17,241 nucleotides of DNA from an uncultured Clostridia bacterium (GTDB lineage: Bacteria; Bacillota; Clostridia; TANB77; CAG-508). A model generated the notes under the pieces. That model saw nothing but the letters and a program-made list of their open reading frames with translations, was not told the DNA's origin and made no database searches. The stretch covers positions 1 through 17,241 of the forward strand of contig CANRML010000014.1 in the NCBI GenBank assembly GCA_947631725.1. The letters are read 5' to 3'. The number at the start of each line of letters is the position of its first letter. Position 1 is the stretch's first letter. Shown one piece after another: positions 13,780 to 17,241 of the stretch. Position numbers and translations under genes: made by a program.

Positions 13780-13808
13780 AGTATACAATAATTTATGTCA
13801 ATTTGCAA
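13780..13808 (-). promoter_or_regulatory. Promoter of the four-span membrane protein gene
   Basis: On the minus strand, TTGCAA (13808-13803), a 17-nt spacer, then TATACT (13785-13780). Predicted start is near 13773, leaving a leader of about 80 nt that contains a small CCTG/CAGG hairpin (13744-13756). Confidence 0.55.
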
Positions 13809-13858
13809 ATTGCCTGAAATAATATTGTAATATTTTTGTAAAAAAATTCTTAAAAAGC

Positions 13859-13888
13859 TTGACATCCGTAAGAAAATTTTGGTATAAT
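13859..13888 (+). promoter_or_regulatory. Strong extended -10 promoter for rpoB
   Basis: A perfect TTGACA (13859-13864), an 18-nt spacer, then a perfect TATAAT (13883-13888) preceded by TGG (extended -10). Predicted start is about 13895. It is back to back with the minus-strand promoter at 13780-13808. Confidence 0.85.
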
Positions 13889-13894
13889 AATATT

Positions 13895-14091
13895 TGCAAT
13901 ATTTATTCAAAAATATTTTATCAAAGATTTTTATTTTAAGAAAAGAGGAATTAGGTATAGGACACCATAAGGGATTTTAAAGTGAAAAGCAGACATTTTA
14001 AATACTTTAATAGGAACTATATTCTAAGAAGGACTTTTCCTAAAATCAAATAAATTCATTCTGCTTCAATAATATATAAGGAGTGATTTTT
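13895..14091 (+). promoter_or_regulatory. Long rpoB 5' leader with nested inverted repeats
   Basis: About 197 transcribed bases precede the rpoB start and hold no convincing ORF. AAGCAGA (13987-13993) is complementary to TCTGCTT (14060-14066), and between them TAGGAA (14011-14016) pairs with TTCCTA (14037-14042). A further AGGA/TCCT option lies within. The upstream part (about 13945-13980) is G/A-rich and unpaired in this reading. No intrinsic terminator or T-box signature is seen. It could be a regulatory leader controlling rpoB translation or stability. I know of no matching class. Confidence 0.4.
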
Positions 14092-17000
14092 TTGAAACTA
14101 AAAGACATCCAATATGAAAAGGCTTCAAGAAAAGATTTCGCAAAAGTTGGAGATTTTATCGAAATGCCAAACCTAATTAAAGTACAAAAAGATTCATATG
14201 ATTGGTTTGTAGAAGAAGGATTAGGAGAGGTTTTAAAGGATATATCACCAATAGAAGATTATTCTGGAAATCTAGTTCTTGAATTTTTTGACTATTATAT
14301 GGAGGACAAGACAAAATATTCATTAGAAGAGGCAAAAGAAAGAGATACAACATACTCTAGTAGATTACATGCAAAAGTTAGACTAATCAATCGTGAAACA
14401 GGAGAAATAAAAGAGCAAGAAATTTATTTAGGGGATTTCCCACTAATGACAGATAGTGGAACATTTATTATTAATGGAGCAGAAAGAGTTGTTGTTAGCC
14501 AATTAGTACGTTCACCAGGTTGCTATTATGACGAAATATTTGATACAAAAACAGGAAAGAAAACATACACATCTACAGTTATGCCACTAAGAGGAGCTTG
14601 GCTAGAATATGAAACAGATGGAAATGATATTTTCTGGGTTCGTGTTGACCGTACAAGAAAAGTACCAGTAACTACATTATTAAGAGCTATTGGTGTAATA
14701 AGTGATGACCAAATAAGAGAATTATTTGGTGAAGAAGAAATGATAACAGCAACAATTGCAAAAGATCCAATCAAAAACCAAGAAGATGCTTTAATTGAAA
14801 TTTATAAAAAACTAAGACCAGGAGAACTACCAACAGTCGAAGCTGCTAAAAGTTTATTTAATGGTTTATTTTATGATGGAAGAAGATATGATTTAGCAAA
14901 AGTAGGAAGATATAAATTTAACCAAAAATTAGGACTAGCAGGCAGAATAAAAGGAAAAATATCTGCAAAAGATGTTGTAGATAATGAAACAGGAGAAGTA
15001 TTTGTTCAAGCTGGAGAAACAATATCTGAAGAAGTGGCTCAAAATATCCAAAACTCAGGTATAAATATTGTTGATGTTTTAATAGGTGAAAAAACAGTTA
15101 GAATAATAGGAAATGGAACAGTAAACCCTCACAAAGTTTTACCAAAAGTAGACTTGAGCAGTTTACACTTCAAAGAAGATGTACATTATGAAGTATTAAA
15201 AGATATAATTGACCATACAGATAAAAAAGATTTAGTAAAAATGATGCAAGAAAGATATGACGAATTAGTACCAAAACATATTACAGTTGATGATATGATT
15301 GCATCAATAAACTATTTATTAAACTTAGCAAATGAAATTGGAAAACCAGATGATATTGACCACTTAGCAAACCGTAGAATTCGTTGCGTAGGTGAACTTT
15401 TACAAAATCAATTTAGAATAGGATTAGCAAGGTTAGAAAGAGTTGTTCGTGAAAGGATGACAATTCAAGACTTAGATGTTGTAACACCTCAAACATTAAT
15501 AAATACAAAGCCAATCACATCAGCAATTAGAGAATTCTTTGGAAGCTCACAATTATCACAATTCATGGATCAAACAAATCCACTTTCAGAATTAACACAT
15601 AAAAGAAGAATTTCTGCTTTAGGACCTGGTGGATTAACAAGAGAAAGAGCAGGATTCGAAGTTCGTGATGTTCATTATACACACTATGGAAGACTATGCC
15701 CAATAGAATCACCAGAAGGACCAAACATTGGATTAATATCAGCACTTTCTTCGTTTGCAAATATAAATGAATATGGATTTATAGAAACACCATATAGAAA
15801 GATAGATCCAAAAACACATAAAGCAACTGACATTGTAGAATATATGAGTGCAGATATTGAGGATAACTATATTATTGCACAAGCATCAGAACCAATGGAT
15901 AAAAAAGGACAATTTATAAATGACAGAATTAGAGTACGTTATAAAAATGATATTATTGAAGTAGACAAAGACCAAGTACAATATATTGATGTTTCACCAA
16001 AACAATTAGTATCTATAGCAGCAGCGATGATACCTTTCTTAGAGCATGATGATGCAAAAAGATCTCTAATGGGTGCAAACATGCAACGTCAAGCAGTACC
16101 TCTAATGATAACAGAAAGACCAATAGTTGCAACAGGTATTGAATATAGGGCAGCAAAAGACTCTGGAATATTAGTATTAGCAGAAGATGATGGAGTTATT
16201 GAAAAAGTAACAGGAGATGCAATTACAGTAAAATATCAAAATGGAAAAACTGTAGTACATAAATTGCGTAAATTTAAGAGAACAAATGGTGGAACTTGTA
16301 TAAACCAAAAGCCAATTGTAAAAAAAGGTGAAATAGTTAAAAAAGGAGATGCCATTGCAGATGGACCTGCTACTAAAGATGGAGAAATGTCACTAGGAAA
16401 AAATGTATTAGTTGCATTTTCTACTTGGGAAGGATATAACTACGAAGATGCTATTTTATTAAATGAAAGACTAGTAAAAGAGGATGTATTCACATCTATT
16501 CATATAGAAGAATATGATTGTGAATGCCGTGATACAAAATTAGGACCAGAAGAAATTACAAGAGATATACCAAATGTTGGAGATGACGTATTAAAAGACC
16601 TTGATGAAAATGGAATTATTAGAATTGGTGCAGAAGTAAGACCAGGAGATATATTAGTTGGTAAAGTAACACCAAAAGGAGAGACAGAATTAACTGCAGA
16701 AGAAAGACTATTAAGAGCAATATTTGGTGAAAAAGCAAGGGAAGTAAGAGATACATCTTTACGTGTACCACATGGAGAAGCTGGAACAATTGTAGATGTA
16801 AGAATATTTACAAGAGAAAATTCAGACGAATTAGGACCAGGAGTTAACCAAATTATTAGATGCTATATTGCAACAAAGAGAAAAATCTCTGTTGGAGATA
16901 AAATGGCAGGACGTCATGGAAACAAGGGTGTTATTTCAAGAGTATTACCAGAAGAAGATATGCCATTTTTACCAGATGGTACTCCAATTGACATCTTATT

Positions 17001-17241
17001 AAACCCACTAGGTGTTCCATCTCGTATGAACTTAGGTCAAATATTAGAAGTACATTTAGGTGGAGCAGCAAAAGCATTAGGATGGCATGTTTCAACACCA
17101 GTATTTGATGGTGCAACACAAAAAGATGTTGAAGAAATATTAAAAGAAGCAGGAATGAGTGCAGATGGAAAATCAATATTATATGATGGACGTACAGGAG
17201 ATCCATTTGCAAAACCAGTAACTGTAGGTGTTATGTATATG
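14092..17241 (+). CDS. rpoB: RNA polymerase beta subunit, 3' end cut by window edge
   Basis: Beta subunit of RNA polymerase, forming the catalytic cleft with beta prime. 1050 codons are present in frame up to the last base; Firmicutes RpoB is about 1200 residues, so roughly the last 150 or more lie outside. The start is TTG 14092-14094, 8 nt after AAGGAG (14078-14083), and the reading begins KLKDIQYEKASRKDF. Landmarks: TDSGTFIINGAERVVVSQLVRSPG near 120-143; the rifampicin region from G484, with Q490, D493, H503 and S508 at the positions of E. coli Q513, D516, H526 and S531, so a wild-type drug site; ESPEGPNIGLI; GEKAREVRDTSLRVPHGE; and GDKMAGRHGNKGVIS near 935-949. It has its own promoter and leader, and the upstream neighbour is on the other strand. 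rplJ/rplL, the usual upstream genes, are not directly ahead. Confidence 0.97.
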   Translation, partial: MKLKDIQYEKASRKDFAKVGDFIEMPNLIKVQKDSYDWFVEEGLGEVLKDISPIEDYSGNLVLEFFDYYMEDKTKYSLEEAKERDTTYSSRLHAKVRLINRETGEIKEQEIYLGDFPLMTDSGTFIINGAERVVVSQLVRSPGCYYDEIFDTKTGKKTYTSTVMPLRGAWLEYETDGNDIFWVRVDRTRKVPVTTLLRAIGVISDDQIRELFGEEEMITATIAKDPIKNQEDALIEIYKKLRPGELPTVEAAKSLFNGLFYDGRRYDLAKVGRYKFNQKLGLAGRIKGKISAKDVVDNETGEVFVQAGETISEEVAQNIQNSGINIVDVLIGEKTVRIIGNGTVNPHKVLPKVDLSSLHFKEDVHYEVLKDIIDHTDKKDLVKMMQERYDELVPKHITVDDMIASINYLLNLANEIGKPDDIDHLANRRIRCVGELLQNQFRIGLARLERVVRERMTIQDLDVVTPQTLINTKPITSAIREFFGSSQLSQFMDQTNPLSELTHKRRISALGPGGLTRERAGFEVRDVHYTHYGRLCPIESPEGPNIGLISALSSFANINEYGFIETPYRKIDPKTHKATDIVEYMSADIEDNYIIAQASEPMDKKGQFINDRIRVRYKNDIIEVDKDQVQYIDVSPKQLVSIAAAMIPFLEHDDAKRSLMGANMQRQAVPLMITERPIVATGIEYRAAKDSGILVLAEDDGVIEKVTGDAITVKYQNGKTVVHKLRKFKRTNGGTCINQKPIVKKGEIVKKGDAIADGPATKDGEMSLGKNVLVAFSTWEGYNYEDAILLNERLVKEDVFTSIHIEEYDCECRDTKLGPEEITRDIPNVGDDVLKDLDENGIIRIGAEVRPGDILVGKVTPKGETELTAEERLLRAIFGEKAREVRDTSLRVPHGEAGTIVDVRIFTRENSDELGPGVNQIIRCYIATKRKISVGDKMAGRHGNKGVISRVLPEEDMPFLPDGTPIDILLNPLGVPSRMNLGQILEVHLGGAAKALGWHVSTPVFDGATQKDVEEILKEAGMSADGKSILYDGRTGDPFAKPVTVGVMYM

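Noticed and set aside
15541..15615. Possible rifampicin-resistance substitutions in rpoB
   Set aside because: Q490, D493, H503 and S508 match the sensitive-type residues, so no resistance change is seen.
1..17241. CRISPR array, insertion sequence, integrase, prophage or toxin-antitoxin module
   Set aside because: No regularly spaced repeats, transposase, recombinase or phage genes are visible. The only sign of flux is the decayed gene at 1-505.
1..17241. Alternative genetic code with TGA as tryptophan
   Set aside because: No in-frame TGA interrupts any gene and tryptophans are encoded by TGG; TGA appears as a stop at 6539-6541.

Overview
The window is very AT-rich and gene-dense. TGA never interrupts a coding frame, so the standard code fits. 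Promoters are close to sigma-A consensus (TTGACA, about 17 nt, TATAAT), Shine-Dalgarno sites are strong, and most units end in intrinsic terminators. With a Firmicutes-type RpoB, an OLE/OapA-like locus and a DUF6514-like protein, this points to a low-GC Clostridia-class Firmicute, possibly an uncultured gut lineage. That assignment is inference, not a database match.

Layout. Positions 1-505 hold a decayed gene broken into at least five reading-frame pieces. A 38-residue single-span membrane ORF follows (585-701), then a DAACS/SLC1 amino-acid or dicarboxylate:cation symporter (774-2027). A bidirectional terminator separates the symporter from a convergent HD-domain dNTP triphosphohydrolase (2084-3295, minus). 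That gene is divergent from a thymidylate kinase (3413-4090). Positions 4228-4822 contain a roughly 595-nt structured RNA with its own extended -10 promoter, and directly after it lies a four-span CNNM/DUF21-like membrane protein (4843-5382). I read this pair as OLE RNA plus OapA, an RNA-protein membrane complex. A small Xre-type regulator (5430-5636, minus), an SDR oxidoreductase (5789-6541), a Y-family DNA polymerase (6584-7789), a DUF6514-like protein (8032-8361), DNA topoisomerase I (8432-10492) and a membrane protein fused to a spermidine-synthase-like domain (10496-11965, probably co-transcribed with topA) come next. They are followed by tRNA-Gly(GCC) (12044-12117), a small multidrug-export-family protein (minus), an unrecognised four-span membrane protein (minus), and rpoB with its own promoter and a roughly 200-nt leader. 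The window edge cuts rpoB at codon 1050.

How they fit together. Many genes serve nucleic-acid metabolism (dNTP hydrolase, Tmk, Pol IV-like polymerase, TopA, RpoB). They are mostly single-gene units with separate promoters and no long operon. The most unusual element is the long structured RNA and its adjacent membrane protein. Second-tier curiosities are the rpoB leader, the altered substrate-site residues in the symporter, the non-canonical P-loop of Tmk, the changed glycine motif of the spermidine-synthase-like protein, and several start codons that the promoters or Shine-Dalgarno sites relocate.
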